From Paraburkholderia kirstenboschensis (GTDB lineage Bacteria > Pseudomonadota > Gammaproteobacteria > Burkholderiales > Burkholderiaceae), in assembly GCF_904848585.1 (NCBI RefSeq), contig NZ_CAJHCR010000006.1, positions 186,001 to 250,000 on the forward strand: a stretch of DNA of 64,000 nucleotides. Direction: 5' to 3'. A model generated the notes under the pieces. That model saw only the letters and a list, made by a program, of their open reading frames with translations, searched no databases and was not told the origin of the DNA. Position 1 is the first letter of the stretch, and every line of letters begins with the position of its first letter. Shown piece by piece: positions 8,439 through 16,920 of this stretch. The translations under genes and the position numbers were made by a program.

Positions 8439-9133
8439 ATGAAAGAGTAACTTTCGCGCGTTTCCCGCGTTCTTCGATAAAAACCGATGATGGCCTCGGC
8501 GGCTCGCAAGTGTGCGCAAGTTTGACCCTCGTGGCAAGCTATTCGCGCCGCACCGTCCTTTCGGCATCGTTGGCATGACATCCCTGGCTCTAATTGCTTC
8601 GTTGCCGTCGAGAAGTGCAGCTGACGTGGGAATTAAGCTCCGTCCGTTCGGATACATTGACTGGATCGAAAAGTCACTGTGTATAATCTTCACTTTCCTC
8701 GCTTGAACTACCGGCCACGCATGGGCCCACTTGATAAACCGCGTACCGACAGCGTCACGGTCATTGAAGACATGAAGCGTCAAAGGGCTGCAAGGTTAGG
8801 AATACAGGCGACCGACCGGCAGTGGAGGTACAGGCTCTTTACTGGACTTTTAGAGCGAATCTTGCTTGCATCCGCTCACGATAATGGGCCAGGAAGATTT
8901 TACCCGAGCCACGAGACCTGCCGCCGCAGGCTTTCCGCGGCATGCTCATCGTGCCGCAAGCGGTCACGCAGACCTATACCAATTTGTCGAGCCGGCGTGC
9001 AAGCTACTTCCGCCACAGGTGCTAACGCGCTCCGAGTAGCCTTACCTCTGCTCTGGGCAGCGAGTTCTGCGGTTAATTTTACAGATTTTGTCACACACCG
9101 ACTCTCGACCCGGTAAAAGAGGATGCAATTGAA
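8439..9133. other. Divergent intergenic region between the two polysaccharide operons
   Basis: About 695 bp separate the leftward GT2-wbiGHI operon from the rightward rfbFGH series. I see no convincing gene in it. It must hold promoters for both directions. One rightward sigma70-like candidate lies at 8657-8687, which would leave an unusually long leader of about 440 nt. I searched by eye for an ops/JUMPstart-like element (GGCGGTAG core) and did not find one. Confidence 0.6.
8657..8687 (+). promoter_or_regulatory. Candidate sigma70 promoter for the rfbFGH series
   Basis: TTGACT at 8657-8662 and a perfect TATAAT at 8682-8687 are separated by 19 bp, slightly longer than ideal. The pair faces rfbF, whose start is about 440 nt downstream. 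It is the best promoter-like sequence visible in the divergent region, but it is only a pattern match. Confidence 0.4.
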
Positions 9134-9904
9134 ATGAAAGCAGTGTTGCTTGCTGGTGGTCTGGGCACCCGTATTTCTGAGGAAACGTATCTGAAGCCGA
9201 AGCCGATGATCGAAATCGGCGGCCGCCCCATCCTCTGGCACATCATGAAGACGTATTCCGCCCACGGGGTGAACGATTTTGTCGTCTGCTGCGGGTATAA
9301 AGGCTACGTGATCAAGGAATACTTCGCGAACTACTTTCTGCACATGTCCGACGTCACGTTCAATATGCGCGACAACGAGATGAAAGTTCACCAGAACAAC
9401 GCGGAATCGTGGCGGGTGACGCTGGTCGACACCGGCGAACAGACGATGACCGGCGGGCGCCTGAAGCGTGTCGCGCAATATCTGGACGGCGAGGACTTCT
9501 GCTTTACGTATGGCGACGGCGTGGGCAATGTCGACATCACAAAGCTAATCGAATTTCACAGGGCGGGCGGCAAGCTCGCTACGCTGACCGCCACGCAGCC
9601 GCCAGGTCGTTTTGGCGCGCTCGACGTGCAGGGCAACCTCATTCGCAGCTTCCAGGAAAAACCCCACGGCGACGGCGCGTGGATCAACGGTGGCTTCTTC
9701 GTGCTGTCGCCGAAGGTCCTCGGATATATCGATGGCGACGACACGATCTGGGAACGCGGCCCGATGGAACGACTTGCGGCCGAAGGGCAGATGCAGGCGT
9801 GGTTCCATGAAGGCTTCTGGCAGCCGATGGACACCTTGCGCGACAAGAATCACCTCGAAGATCTTTGGAATTCGAACCAGGCGCCATGGAAAGTGTGGGC
9901 ATGA
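9134..9904 (+). CDS. rfbF: Glucose-1-phosphate cytidylyltransferase
   Basis: The protein has 256 residues, the normal length for RfbF/DdhA. The N-terminus has the nucleotidyltransferase signature LAGGLGTRISEET (about 6-18) with KPKPMIEIGG following. FTYGDGVGNVD holds the metal-binding Asp, and the INGGFFV and FWQPMDTLRD segments are characteristic of the CDP-glucose enzymes. It makes CDP-glucose from CTP and glucose-1-phosphate, the first step to all CDP-3,6-dideoxyhexoses. An AGAGGA ribosome site precedes the ATG. Its stop overlaps the rfbG start by ATGA, opening a tightly coupled rfbF-rfbG-rfbH block. Confidence 0.95.
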   Translation: MKAVLLAGGLGTRISEETYLKPKPMIEIGGRPILWHIMKTYSAHGVNDFVVCCGYKGYVIKEYFANYFLHMSDVTFNMRDNEMKVHQNNAESWRVTLVDTGEQTMTGGRLKRVAQYLDGEDFCFTYGDGVGNVDITKLIEFHRAGGKLATLTATQPPGRFGALDVQGNLIRSFQEKPHGDGAWINGGFFVLSPKVLGYIDGDDTIWERGPMERLAAEGQMQAWFHEGFWQPMDTLRDKNHLEDLWNSNQAPWKVWA

Positions 9905-10968
9905 ACGAGCAATTCTGGCGAGGTAAACGCGTTCTGGTAACCGGCCATACCGGCTTCAAAGGAGGCTGGCTGTGCTTGTGGCTGCAACAACTTGGCGCCG
10001 AGGTCACCGGCTACGCGCTGGCCGCACCCACCGAGCCGAGCCTGTTCAAGGCGGCGCGGGTGAGCGACGGCATGAAATCGATCATCGGCGACATTCGCGA
10101 TCTCGATCATCTGACGCGCGTTTTTGCCCAAGCCCAGCCGCAGATCGTCATCCACATGGCGGCGCAGCCGCTCGTGCGTCTGTCGTACAAGGAACCGGTC
10201 GAAACCTATTCCACCAACGTGATGGGCACGGTTCATCTGCTTGAAGCGGTACGCCACACGCCATCGGTGCGCGCGGTCGTCAATGTCACGAGCGACAAGT
10301 GTTACGAGAACCGCGAGTGGGTGTGGGGTTACCGGGAAACCGAGCCGATGGGCGGCTTCGATCCGTACAGCAACAGCAAAGGCTGCGCTGAACTCGTCAC
10401 CGATGCGTTCCGCAACTCGTACTTCAACCCGAATGCGTACGCCCAGCATCGTGTGGCGCTCGGCAGCGGTCGCGCCGGCAACGTGATCGGCGGCGGCGAC
10501 TGGGCCGGCGACCGTCTGATTCCCGACATGATGCGCGCGGTCAGCAGCGGTACGCCCGTGCAAATCCGCAATCCACATGCGATCCGTCCGTGGCAGCACG
10601 TGCTCGAACCGTTGAGCGGCTATCTGCACCTCGCCGAGAAGCTATATGCGGAAGGTCCGAAGTTCATCGGCGGTTGGAATTTCGGCCCTAACGATTCGGA
10701 CACGCAACCCGTCCAGTGGATCGTCGAGCGCCTCGTTGCCCGTTGGGGCGAGGGCGCCGTCTGGCTACGCGATGCAGCGCAGCAACCTCACGAGGCGACC
10801 TATCTGAAGCTCGATTGCTCGAAGGCCAAAAGTCTGCTCGGCTGGTCGCCGCGTTGGACACTTTCCGAGGCGATCGACCGCATCGTCGAGTGGCATCAGG
10901 CTTTCCTGCATAACGCCGACATGCGCGCGCTGTCCCTTTCACAAATTAACGCTTACCAAATCAAATGA
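9901..10968 (+). CDS. rfbG: CDP-glucose 4,6-dehydratase
   Basis: The protein has 355 residues from the ATG at 9901, which overlaps the rfbF stop. It begins with a classic TGHTGFKGGW nucleotide-binding motif (about 13-22), characteristic of CDP-glucose dehydratases, and has YSNSKG at about 156-161 as the YxxxK active site. It converts CDP-glucose to CDP-4-keto-6-deoxyglucose. A longer frame from 9865 exists, but it would run inside rfbF and lacks a better ribosome site. Its stop overlaps the next start by ATGA. Confidence 0.95.
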   Translation: MNEQFWRGKRVLVTGHTGFKGGWLCLWLQQLGAEVTGYALAAPTEPSLFKAARVSDGMKSIIGDIRDLDHLTRVFAQAQPQIVIHMAAQPLVRLSYKEPVETYSTNVMGTVHLLEAVRHTPSVRAVVNVTSDKCYENREWVWGYRETEPMGGFDPYSNSKGCAELVTDAFRNSYFNPNAYAQHRVALGSGRAGNVIGGGDWAGDRLIPDMMRAVSSGTPVQIRNPHAIRPWQHVLEPLSGYLHLAEKLYAEGPKFIGGWNFGPNDSDTQPVQWIVERLVARWGEGAVWLRDAAQQPHEATYLKLDCSKAKSLLGWSPRWTLSEAIDRIVEWHQAFLHNADMRALSLSQINAYQIK

Positions 10969-12287
10969 CGACCCCCAGTAAAGAACAGATCCGCGAGCAA
11001 ATCATCCAATTGGTCAGGCAGTTCGGCGAACTCGCGACGCGTGCCCCCGATTTCGAAGCCGGCGTCACGGTAATCCCACCCTCGGGCAAGGTGATTGGCG
11101 CGCGCGAGCTAGAACTGATGGTGGACGCGTCGCTCGACGGCTGGCTCACCACCGGGCGCTTCAACGACCAGTTCGAACAGCGTCTCGCGAAGTTCATCGG
11201 CGTGCAGCACCTAATTACGGTCAATTCGGGTTCGTCGGCAAACCTGGTCGCGTTTTCCACGCTGACCTCGCCGAAGCTCGGCGACCGCGCGATCAAGCCG
11301 GGCGACGAAGTGATCGGCGTGGCTGCCGGCTTCCCGACCACCGTCAACCCGATTCTGCAATTCGGCGCTGTGCCGGTGTTCGTTGACGTCGAACTGGGCA
11401 CGTACAACATCGACGCTTCGAAGATCGAAGCCGCGGTCAGCCCTAGGACCAAGGCGATCATGCTGGCCCACACACTGGGCAACCCGTACAACCTCGACGT
11501 GATCGTCGCGCTGTGCAAGAAGTACAACCTGTGGCTGATCGAAGACTGCTGTGACGCGCTCGGCTCGACCTACGACGGCAAGATGGTCGGCACGTTCGGC
11601 GACATCGGCACGCTGAGCTTCTACCCCGCTCACCACATCACCATGGGTGAAGGCGGCGCCGTGTTCACGAACAATCCTGACCTGCGCCTGATCGCTGAAT
11701 CGTTCCGCGACTGGGGGCGCGATTGCTACTGCCCGCCGGGTAAAGACAATACCTGCGGCAAGCGTTTTTGCTGGAAGCTCGGCAATCTGCCGGAAGGTTA
11801 CGATCACAAGTACACGTACTCGCACCTCGGCTACAACCTGAAGATCACCGACATGCAGGCTGCCTGCGGCCTGGCGCAGCTCGACCGCGCGGCCGAGTTC
11901 GTCGAAGCGCGCCGCCGCAATTTCGCCTATCTGAAGACCCGCCTCGCCAGCTGCGCCGAATTTGTGATCTTGCCGGAAGCGACGCCGAATTCTGACCCGT
12001 CGTGGTTCGGCTTCCCGATCACGCTGAAGCCGGAAGCGAGCCTGCGCCGCGTCGACCTACTGACCTATCTCGACCAGAACAAGATCGGCACGCGCCTGCT
12101 CTTCGCGGGCAATCTGACGCGTCAGCCTTACATGATTGGTCGCAACTATCGCGTGAGCGGCGAGCTCACCAACACCGATGTGATCATGAACGACACGTTC
12201 TGGGTCGGCACCTTCCCGGGTCTGAAAGAGCCGCAGCTCGACTACGTCGCCGAGAAGATCGAAACCTTCCTCGGCGTCAACTTCTGA
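10965..12287 (+). CDS. rfbH: CDP-4-keto-6-deoxyglucose 3-dehydrase (E1)
   Basis: This 440-residue PLP and iron-sulfur enzyme removes the C3 hydroxyl of CDP-4-keto-6-deoxyglucose. The lysine that normally holds PLP in aminotransferase-fold enzymes is replaced by His in YPAHHITMGEGG (about 220-231), the hallmark of this dehydrase. A Cys cluster, CYCPPGKDNTCGKRFCW, at about 254-270 supplies the [2Fe-2S] ligands. The enzyme needs an NADH-dependent flavin/iron-sulfur reductase (E3, RfbI/AscD/DdhD). No such gene is visible in the window, so the electron donor must be encoded elsewhere. Length and motifs fit RfbH/DdhC throughout. Confidence 0.95.
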   Translation: MTTPSKEQIREQIIQLVRQFGELATRAPDFEAGVTVIPPSGKVIGARELELMVDASLDGWLTTGRFNDQFEQRLAKFIGVQHLITVNSGSSANLVAFSTLTSPKLGDRAIKPGDEVIGVAAGFPTTVNPILQFGAVPVFVDVELGTYNIDASKIEAAVSPRTKAIMLAHTLGNPYNLDVIVALCKKYNLWLIEDCCDALGSTYDGKMVGTFGDIGTLSFYPAHHITMGEGGAVFTNNPDLRLIAESFRDWGRDCYCPPGKDNTCGKRFCWKLGNLPEGYDHKYTYSHLGYNLKITDMQAACGLAQLDRAAEFVEARRRNFAYLKTRLASCAEFVILPEATPNSDPSWFGFPITLKPEASLRRVDLLTYLDQNKIGTRLLFAGNLTRQPYMIGRNYRVSGELTNTDVIMNDTFWVGTFPGLKEPQLDYVAEKIETFLGVNF

Positions 12288-12335
12288 ACCCTCGACCCAT
12301 GAACGGAACCACTCTTTGAAAGGCAGCAAGCCACC

Positions 12336-12767
12336 ATGTTGAACAGGCTGAAAGCGGCATTCACCGGCGACAGGGAAACGCGCAAAAAAATGTTGCGCTA
12401 CCTGCTCGTGGGCGGTATCAATACCGCCTTCGGCTACTTCGCCACGGTCGGTTTGTACTACGCGTTGCGGCCGCACCTGCACATCATCGTGATCGGTCTG
12501 ATCGCCAACGTGATCTGCATCACGGAGTCGTTCATTACGTACAAGCTAGTCGTATTCAACTCGCGCGAGCCGTGGTTGCGCGAATATTTGCGCTGCTATG
12601 TCGTCTACGGCAGTAGCGCGCTCATCGGCATCGCCGGGTTATGGCTGCTCGTGAACGTCCTTGGGATTCCGTTCTGGCTTGCTCAAGGGCTGCTCATGGG
12701 CATCAGCGTGGCCATTTCGTATGCGGGCCACGACCGATTCACATTCAAAAAAGTACAGCGCGGATGA
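12336..12767 (+). CDS. gtrA: GtrA-family membrane protein
   Basis: This 143-residue protein has four hydrophobic helices and the GtrA N-terminal pattern KMLRYLLVGGINTAFGY (about 18-34). It ends with a short basic tail (HDRFTFKKV) also typical of the family. GtrA proteins are thought to flip an undecaprenyl-phosphate-linked monosaccharide to the periplasm for decoration of finished glycans. The stop overlaps the start of a GtrB-like glycosyltransferase by ATGA, giving a translationally coupled gtrA-gtrB pair in the middle of the CDP-dideoxysugar genes. A ribosome site (AAAGGCAG) precedes the ATG. Confidence 0.85.
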   Translation: MLNRLKAAFTGDRETRKKMLRYLLVGGINTAFGYFATVGLYYALRPHLHIIVIGLIANVICITESFITYKLVVFNSREPWLREYLRCYVVYGSSALIGIAGLWLLVNVLGIPFWLAQGLLMGISVAISYAGHDRFTFKKVQRG

Positions 12768-13705
12768 GCGAAAAGAAACTGGTCAGTATCGTTGCCGGGT
12801 GCTTCAACGAGCGGGATAACATCGCCGAACTTCATCAGCGCATTACGGCCGTGATGGCGCAAGTGCCCCATCTCGACTACGAGATCCTGCTGATCGACAA
12901 CGCATCGACCGACGGCACAGTTGAAGTCATCCGGGAAATCGCGGCACAGGACAAACACCTGAAGGCGATCGTCAACGTCCGCAACTTCGGCCACATCCGC
13001 TCCCCCTACCATGCGCTGCTGCTCGCACAGGGCGACGCGGTGATCGGCATGGCCTCGGACCTCGAAGACCCGCCCGAACTGATCCTGGATTTCATCCGCA
13101 AATGGGAAGAAGGCTTCAAGGTCGCGATCGGCGTGCGCCGCAAGCACGAAGAGCGCGGTTTGATGCCATTGATGCGCAAGGCCTACTACAACCTGATCAC
13201 GCGCATTTCGGAAGTTGAGCAGGTGCAGAACTTCACCGGCTTTGGTCTGTACGACAAGGCGGTGATGAACATCCTGCGCCAGATAGAGGACCCGTACCCG
13301 TATTTCCGCGGCCTGATCTGCGAAATCGGCTACGCCCGTGCAGAGATCCCGTTTGACAAGCCGGTTCGCAAGCGCGGCATTTCGAAGGGAACGTTCCTCG
13401 TCTATCTCGACAGCGCGCTCCTCGGCATCGTCAACCATTCAAAGGCGCCGCTGCGCCTGGCGACGATGATCGGCATCACCATGAGCGGCCTCAGTTTCCT
13501 GACGGGCATTTACTATCTCGTGCGCAAGCTGTTGGAGTGGAACGAATTTCAGATGGGCATCGCGCCGCTCGCGGTCGGCCTGTTCTTCTTCATGGGCATG
13601 CTGTTCCTGCTGATGGGGCTTCTTGGCGAATACGTCGGCCTGCTGGTGACGCACACGGTGAAGCGGCCGATGGTGGTCGAGCGCGAACGCATCAACTTTG
13701 ACTGA
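12764..13705 (+). CDS. GtrB/DPM1-like family 2 glycosyltransferase (polyprenyl-phosphate sugar synthase)
   Basis: From the ATG at 12764 the protein has 313 residues. The cytoplasmic GT-A domain has SIVAGCFNERDNI at the start, IDNASTDGT, and ASDLEDPPE (about 98-106) as the acidic metal site. Two C-terminal hydrophobic segments follow (about 230-255 and 265-290). This is the layout of GtrB and ArnC/DPM1-type enzymes that place one sugar on undecaprenyl phosphate. Directly downstream of gtrA, it probably charges the carrier that GtrA flips. Its position among CDP-dideoxyhexose genes suggests that the branched dideoxyhexose could be the sugar loaded, but that is inference. Confidence 0.85.
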   Translation: MSEKKLVSIVAGCFNERDNIAELHQRITAVMAQVPHLDYEILLIDNASTDGTVEVIREIAAQDKHLKAIVNVRNFGHIRSPYHALLLAQGDAVIGMASDLEDPPELILDFIRKWEEGFKVAIGVRRKHEERGLMPLMRKAYYNLITRISEVEQVQNFTGFGLYDKAVMNILRQIEDPYPYFRGLICEIGYARAEIPFDKPVRKRGISKGTFLVYLDSALLGIVNHSKAPLRLATMIGITMSGLSFLTGIYYLVRKLLEWNEFQMGIAPLAVGLFFFMGMLFLLMGLLGEYVGLLVTHTVKRPMVVERERINFD

Positions 13706-13712
13706 GGGTTTC

Positions 13713-14792
13713 ATGGGACACACGATTCCGAGCGGCCACACGCTGTTTCAGCGCGATCTGGAACACATCGCCGCGCTACTCGAAGGTGATTTCCCGCAGT
13801 TGCGCGGAGCACACTTGTTCATCACGGGCGGCACGGGTTTTTTCGGCATCTGGCTGCTCGAAACCCTGCTGTGGGCGAACGAGAAGCACGCGCTGAATCT
13901 GCGCATCACGGTGCTGAGCCGCTCGCCGGGGAAATTCCTCGAACAGCGCGCGCCGCACCTGCGGGGCCGCCCGGGGCTGAGTTTCGTCGCCGGCAACCTG
14001 ACCGATTTCGAGTTCCCCGCCGAAGCCTGCAGCCACATTCTGCATGCGGCGTCGGAAACCAATCTCGAACGGTCCGCCGACTGGGCGCAGCGCCATCTTA
14101 CCGGGGCGCTCGACGGCACGCGCCGTCTGCTCGACATGGCCGCCGTGCATCGATCGGAAGCGGTGGTGATCACCACGTCCGGCGCGGTTTATTCGCCGAT
14201 GGACTCCGTCGTCGATAATCTGTGCGTGGAAGGGCCGGCCGGCATCGCCGACTATGCGTCCGAGCGGATCGTCTACGGCCAGTCCAAGCGCATGATGGAA
14301 ATACTGACGTCTGTCGCCGCGCAACAGCACGGCTATCGCGCGCTGATCGCGCGCTGCTTCGCGTTTGTCGGCCCGTATCTTGCGCTCGACAGCAACTACG
14401 CCATCGGCAACTTCATCCGCGACGCGCTCGCGAACCGAGATATCGTGGTAGGCGGCGACGGCACGCCGCTGCGCTCGTACCTGTACGCGGCGGACCTCGT
14501 CGTGTGGCTGATCCGCGTGCTGATGCGCGGCCGCTCGGGCGTGCCGTACAACGTCGGCGGCGACGAGATCGTATCGATCGGCGAATTGGCGCGCACAGTC
14601 GCGAAAGTCGCGGGCCGGCCGGATACGGTGGTCATAAAAGGCACACCGGTGCCGGGCGCGAAGCCGTCGGCGTATCTGCCGTCGCTTGAGCGCGCTAAAA
14701 CCGAACTCGATTTGCAGGTCTCGATTCCGCTTGAAGAAGCGATCCGGCGCACGATGGAGTGGCATCGTGCGCGAAGCGGCAAGGTAGTGTGA
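13713..14792 (+). CDS. CDP-sugar 4-reductase/epimerase, extended SDR (YerF/AbeE-like role)
   Basis: The ATG at 13713 is preceded by GAGGGTTTC and gives 359 residues. TGGTGFFG (about 39-46) is the nucleotide-binding motif, and YGQSK (about 188-192) is the active-site motif. The C-terminal half has the RSYLYAADLVVWL pattern of NDP-sugar epimerases and reductases. Directly behind rfbFGH and gtrAB, and in front of a thiamine-diphosphate enzyme, it is likely to be the ketoreductase that finishes the CDP-3,6-dideoxysugar. That could be reduction of the acyl branch (as YerF does) or of C4 (as in abequose or paratose synthesis). Sequence alone does not decide between these. Confidence 0.75.
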   Translation: MGHTIPSGHTLFQRDLEHIAALLEGDFPQLRGAHLFITGGTGFFGIWLLETLLWANEKHALNLRITVLSRSPGKFLEQRAPHLRGRPGLSFVAGNLTDFEFPAEACSHILHAASETNLERSADWAQRHLTGALDGTRRLLDMAAVHRSEAVVITTSGAVYSPMDSVVDNLCVEGPAGIADYASERIVYGQSKRMMEILTSVAAQQHGYRALIARCFAFVGPYLALDSNYAIGNFIRDALANRDIVVGGDGTPLRSYLYAADLVVWLIRVLMRGRSGVPYNVGGDEIVSIGELARTVAKVAGRPDTVVIKGTPVPGAKPSAYLPSLERAKTELDLQVSIPLEEAIRRTMEWHRARSGKVV

Positions 14793-14893
14793 CGAGCGGT
14801 GAAACGACGGCGTCCAGACGCCGCCTGTCGATAGATCGTGGAGAAGGCTTCGTCACTTCGAAGCTTTGTAATTACATTTTTGGGCAAAATCGA

Positions 14894-16690
14894 ATGGCAA
14901 TCAGTGTCTCGGATTATGTGTTCCAGCGAGTCGCAGAAGCTGGAGTCAAGGACGTGTTCATGGTGTCGGGCGGCGGCATCATGTACCTGACGGATGCGCT
15001 GAACCGGTCGAAAGATCTGCGCTACTGGTGCAACTACCACGAACAGGCATGCGCGATCGCCGCGGAAGGCTACGCACGCACCACGGAAAACCTCGGCGTT
15101 TGCCTCGTTACCACGGGTCCGGGCAGCACCAATGCGCTGAGTGGCGTCGCGGGCGCGTTCGTCGACTCCATCCCAGTGCTGGTGATTTCCGGCCAGGTGC
15201 GCACCGCCATCATGGCCGACTACAGCTACCAGCGTCAGGTCGGTCCGCAGGAAATCAACATCACGCCAATGGCCGAGCCGGTCACGAAGCACAGCGTGAC
15301 GGTGACCAATCCGGAAGACCTGCGCTACGAACTGGAAAAGTGCCTGTACCTGGCGCGTGCTGGACGCCCCGGCCCGGTCTGGCTGAATCTGCCGCTCGAT
15401 ATCCAGTCGGCGATGATCGAACCGGAACAGCAGCGCGCGTTCGTTCCGGAGGGAAAAGCCACGCCGGAACTCGACCCGGCCAAGCTCGATCAGGTCGCCG
15501 AACTGCTGCTCGCCTCGAAGCGCCCAGTCATCATCGGCGGTAACGGCATCGTGCTCGGCCATGCCCGCGAGGCGTTTCGCGAACTCGTCGCGAAATTGCG
15601 AATTCCGGCGCTGTCGACGATCAGTGGCATGGACATCCTCGCAGAAGAAAACCCGTTGTTCCAGGGCCGCATAGGGCCGGGTGGACAGCGCCGTGCGAAC
15701 TTCGCTCTGCAGAATTCCGACCTCGTGCTCGCGCTCGGCACGAGCCTCTCGATCTCGGCCATCGGCTTCAGCGACAAGTTCGCGCCGAAGGCAAAGAAGG
15801 TGCTCGTCAATATCGACGCCGGCGACCTGGAAAAGAAAAATATCACGATCGAATACCCGGTCCTCGCGGACGTGAAGGAATTCATCGAAGGCCTGCTGAA
15901 ACGCGTCGAAGCGCACACCTACCAGCCGACGCAGCGTTGGCTCGACGCCTGCGCGATGTGGAAGCGCGAATACCCGCCGATGCCGGCGCCGGAGCTTCTG
16001 CAAAAAACTCACGTCGACATCTACGCGGCGTACGACGAACTGTCTCGCCAACTCGACAATACCGACGTCGTGGTCAGCGGCAATTCGCTCGACGGCTGCA
16101 TCATCGCGTATCAGAACCATCGCGTGAAGGACGGCCAGGTCGCGTTCACGAGCGCGTGCATGGGCGCCATGGGCTGGGATCTTCCAGCGCTCGTCGGCGC
16201 ATGCATCGCAGACGACCAGAAGCGCCGCGGCGTGCTAGTGACGGGCGACGGCAGTGTGCTGTTCAACATCCAGGAACTGATGTTCCTAGCGCAGAACCGC
16301 CTGAACGCCAAGCTCTTCATCAGCAACAACGATGGCTATCAAAGCATGCGCAACACGCAACGCCGCTTCTTCGACGGCCGTGAAATTGGTACCGATAAAC
16401 TGTCCGGCGTGGGCAACCCGAACTTCAAGAAGCTAGCGGAAGCCTTCGGTCTGAAGTACATGCTGATCGAAACGAACGACCAGTTGCAGGACGCGATCAA
16501 GACCGTGTTCGCCGACAAGGAGCCGTGGATCGTCGAAATGCTGGTCTCGCAGGCACAGCAACGCTTCCGCGCCAATTCGTACCGTAAGCCGGACGGCACG
16601 ATCGCATCGCGTCCAATGGAAGACATGGACCCGCTGCTGCCGCGTGAAGAGTTGGAACGCAACATGACTATGTTCGACAACGACGACTGA
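14894..16690 (+). CDS. Thiamine-diphosphate-dependent enzyme, acetolactate-synthase fold (YerE-like)
   Basis: The protein has 598 residues from the ATG at 14894 (MAISVSDYVFQRV). The catalytic Glu is in YHEQACAIAAEGYAR (about 49-63), and the cofactor motif runs GDGSVLFNIQEL...NNDGY (about 450-482). The central domain has the FAD-type acetolactate-synthase look. In Yersinia, YerE of this family attaches a two-carbon unit from pyruvate to C4 of CDP-3,6-dideoxy-4-ketoglucose during yersiniose synthesis. Downstream of rfbFGH, the same role is the best explanation here. A true biosynthetic acetolactate synthase is unlikely because no regulatory subunit gene is near. The ribosome site is weak, and starts further upstream lack homology. 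Confidence 0.8.
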   Translation: MAISVSDYVFQRVAEAGVKDVFMVSGGGIMYLTDALNRSKDLRYWCNYHEQACAIAAEGYARTTENLGVCLVTTGPGSTNALSGVAGAFVDSIPVLVISGQVRTAIMADYSYQRQVGPQEINITPMAEPVTKHSVTVTNPEDLRYELEKCLYLARAGRPGPVWLNLPLDIQSAMIEPEQQRAFVPEGKATPELDPAKLDQVAELLLASKRPVIIGGNGIVLGHAREAFRELVAKLRIPALSTISGMDILAEENPLFQGRIGPGGQRRANFALQNSDLVLALGTSLSISAIGFSDKFAPKAKKVLVNIDAGDLEKKNITIEYPVLADVKEFIEGLLKRVEAHTYQPTQRWLDACAMWKREYPPMPAPELLQKTHVDIYAAYDELSRQLDNTDVVVSGNSLDGCIIAYQNHRVKDGQVAFTSACMGAMGWDLPALVGACIADDQKRRGVLVTGDGSVLFNIQELMFLAQNRLNAKLFISNNDGYQSMRNTQRRFFDGREIGTDKLSGVGNPNFKKLAEAFGLKYMLIETNDQLQDAIKTVFADKEPWIVEMLVSQAQQRFRANSYRKPDGTIASRPMEDMDPLLPREELERNMTMFDNDD

Positions 16691-16746
16691 GTGCGCAGCC
16701 GCCGTCCGTTTCGCCCGGACAGCGGCTTTCCCACGCCATTCGACGA

Positions 16747-16776
16747 TTGTTCGGATCGTTCGAGTTGTTCGGATCG
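16747..16776. repeat. Short direct repeat downstream of the TPP enzyme
   Basis: The 12-mer TTGTTCGGATCG occurs at 16747-16758 and again at 16765-16776, two copies one after the other with 6 bp between them. It lies in the gap before the acyltransferase gene. It could be a protein-binding site or slippage debris; nothing else in the sequence decides this. Confidence 0.4.
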
Positions 16777-16920
16777 ACGCTCGAGCCTGACACCCGAGCG
16801 TGCCGATTGTGGCCCCCCTTGTAGGGTGCCCTCCATTTTTGCCGCTCCGTGAATCCGCTACCTCACGCCGCGGAATTCGATCTTGTTCGTCCGTCCTTCA
16901 TCTTCGGCCCGATCTTTCTA

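Noticed and set aside
8439..9133. ops/JUMPstart element for RfaH control
   Set aside because: No GGCGGTAG-type core was found on either strand by eye.
8900..9478. Leftward 192-codon frame overlapping the start of rfbF
   Set aside because: It overlaps the clearly coding rfbF on the other strand and has no homology; it is a high-G+C shadow.
14396..16120. Leftward 574-codon frame over the SDR and TPP-enzyme genes
   Set aside because: It is antisense to two well-supported genes and Arg/His-rich, as expected of a codon-bias shadow.
14894..16690. Biosynthetic acetolactate synthase large subunit (ilvB)
   Set aside because: No ilvN-type small subunit is adjacent, and the position directly behind CDP-dideoxysugar genes fits a YerE-like role better.
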